Of a stretch of DNA of 64,000 bases, positions 63,175 through 64,000 are shown piece by piece. The position numbers were made by a program, and so were the translations under genes. The stretch's first letter is position 1, and the number at the start of each line of letters is the position of its first letter. Source of the stretch: Niallia sp. FSL W8-0635 (lineage in GTDB: Bacteria > Bacillota > Bacilli > Bacillales > Cytobacillaceae); assembly GCF_038007965.1 (NCBI RefSeq), contig NZ_JBBOYD010000001.1, positions 1,094,501-1,158,500 on the forward strand, written 5' to 3'. The notes beneath the pieces are model-generated. The model was not told where the DNA came from and did no database searches. It was given only the letters and a program-made list of their open reading frames with translations.

Positions 63175-63513
63175 ATGAGTTCTACAGATGCTCATGTGTT
63201 GACATGGATCATTGGACTAGTTCTATTTGCCATATCATTCGGTTTACATAAAGCTGGAAAAGAAAAAGGAAGTAAAATCCTACATATGGTATTACGTGTA
63301 GTATATATACTTATCATCGGTTCTGGAATCGGCTTACTTGCAAAAACAGGAATGGACTTCATGCATACAATAAAAATGCTTGTCGGTATTTGGGTAATAG
63401 GAATGCTTGAAATGGTGCTTATTCGCACGAAAAAAGGCGAGAATACGAAGACATTATGGATTTTATTCGTTATTTCCTTTATTGTCGTTTTAGGAATTGG
63501 ATACAGCATTTAA
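63175..63513 (+). CDS. yisL: YisL, UPF0344 membrane protein
   Basis: A 112-residue protein with four membrane helices and little else: HVLTWIIGLVLFAISFGL, MVLRVVYILIIGSGIGLL, MLVGIWVIGMLEMVLI and LWILFVISFIVVLGIGYSI. It matches UPF0344/YisL in size and in the HVLTWIIGL start. Function unknown. GGAGGGAG ribosome-binding site. Follows yisK as in B. subtilis and is closed by a terminator. Confidence 0.9.
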   Translation: MSSTDAHVLTWIIGLVLFAISFGLHKAGKEKGSKILHMVLRVVYILIIGSGIGLLAKTGMDFMHTIKMLVGIWVIGMLEMVLIRTKKGENTKTLWILFVISFIVVLGIGYSI

Positions 63514-63526
63514 TAGTTAACAACCT

Positions 63527-63565
63527 AAGGGCTTGTAGAAGAGATATCTTTTACAAGCCTTTTTT
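63527..63565 (+). terminator. Terminator of yisKL
   Basis: AAGGGCTTGTA pairs with TACAAGCCTT around a loop that contains AGATATCT, followed by T. One base bulge. Confidence 0.8.
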
Positions 63566-63625
63566 CAAAAATATTTTTCTCTTAGATTAGAGATGATTTG
63601 ATGAGAAGGAGGCAGGGGGCATTAT

Positions 63626-64000
63626 ATGAAGGGGCTTACGATAAAAAATGGAATCCTTCTATTTCTTTGTGTAGGAGCATTATATCAAGCATATGAAACA
63701 GATGCTTGGAATTTCGCTATGCTATTATTTCTTTTATCTATTATTCTTGGATGTTATTTTCTTGTACCTGTGTTTAAAAGAAAGAGTATTCCAGTCTTAT
63801 TTATTTTGATTCTCCTTGAAATGATGCAGTTCGTAGTAGAGAGAGAGTTAACTGGGTATCTCGTTCTCTTATTGTTTTATTTTACAATGGAGTTAGGTAC
63901 ATATATGTCAACGAATCTCTATCGAATGATTGTTTGCCTATTCGTTTTGATGAATGTTGGCATTGGAATAATCGTTTTTTCCTATACCTCTTTTATTTGG
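63626..64000 (+). CDS. Membrane protein N-terminus, possibly a sensor kinase (cut by window edge)
   Basis: The ATG at 63626 follows AAGGAGGCAGGGGG and opens 125 codons to the window end. The protein begins MKGLTIKNGILLFLCVGAL and shows about five closely packed hydrophobic helices (e.g. FAMLLFLLSIILGCYFL, VLFILILLEMMQFV, LVLLLFYFTMELG). This is the layout of multi-helix input domains of DesK/NarX-type histidine kinases, but only the membrane part is present, so the assignment is open. Confidence 0.55.
   Translation, partial: MKGLTIKNGILLFLCVGALYQAYETDAWNFAMLLFLLSIILGCYFLVPVFKRKSIPVLFILILLEMMQFVVERELTGYLVLLLFYFTMELGTYMSTNLYRMIVCLFVLMNVGIGIIVFSYTSFIW

Overview
This is an AT-rich chromosomal segment from an aerobic, spore-forming member of the Bacillaceae. 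Gene content and order follow the Bacillus subtilis yhe-yha-ecs-yhg-yhf-yhj-add-gerP-yis interval closely: yheD/yheC, yheA, sspB, yhaX, hemZ, yhaQP, yhaON-yhaM, yhaL, yhaJ, scoC, yhaH, serC, hit, ecsABC, yhaA, hmoB, hemE-hemH, yhgD-yhgE, lplJ, yhfN, comK, yhjD, yhjE, sipV, addBA, gerP, yisK, yisL. The spore genes (alpha/beta SASP, YheC/YheD, YhaL, YjcZ-type micropeptides, GerP) settle the endospore-former assignment. I cannot name the species; the genus Niallia is a guess only.

Left part (1-11 kb): a short tandem-repeat array, then a minus-strand operon of four overlapping YheC/YheD-type ATP-grasp genes ending in a tiny acidic ORF, behind a sigma-K-like promoter. Next are yheA, sspB, a dispersed Bacillaceae repeat, yhaX, hemZ and a purine permease. 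From 11 to 32 kb: an ABC efflux pair (yhaQP), the repair/RNA-decay genes yhaO-yhaN-yhaM, yhaL, two YjcZ-like micropeptides behind a sigma-K-like promoter, several membrane proteins, scoC, yhaH, serC, hit, the ecs genes, an M20 hydrolase, a PAP2 phosphatase and a large transporter. Between hit and ecsA lies about 690 bases without a protein gene, holding a structured hairpin element and three diverged copies of a C-rich motif plus stem-loop module; this is the most unusual non-coding feature I found.

Middle part (32-50 kb): a complete liaF-liaS-liaR cell-envelope stress system, hmoB divergent from hemE-hemH (two near-perfect PerR-type boxes overlap the predicted hemE promoter; hemY is missing and a repeat element sits between hemE and hemH), yhgD-yhgE, lipoate ligase, an M48 protease, an IDEAL-domain protein, comK, yhjD, an S9 peptidase, an LCP cell-wall enzyme, yhjE and signal peptidase sipV.

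Right part (50-64 kb): addB-addA recombination helicase-nuclease, then a scar (IS3 transposase tail, short tandem repeats, a truncated membrane-transporter gene) where B. subtilis has sbcD-sbcC. A PadR regulator follows, then a gerP operon whose last gene is duplicated, with a sigma-K-like promoter. The divergent yisK-yisL and a membrane protein cut by the window edge complete it. No rRNA, tRNA, CRISPR array, prophage or intact insertion sequence was seen.
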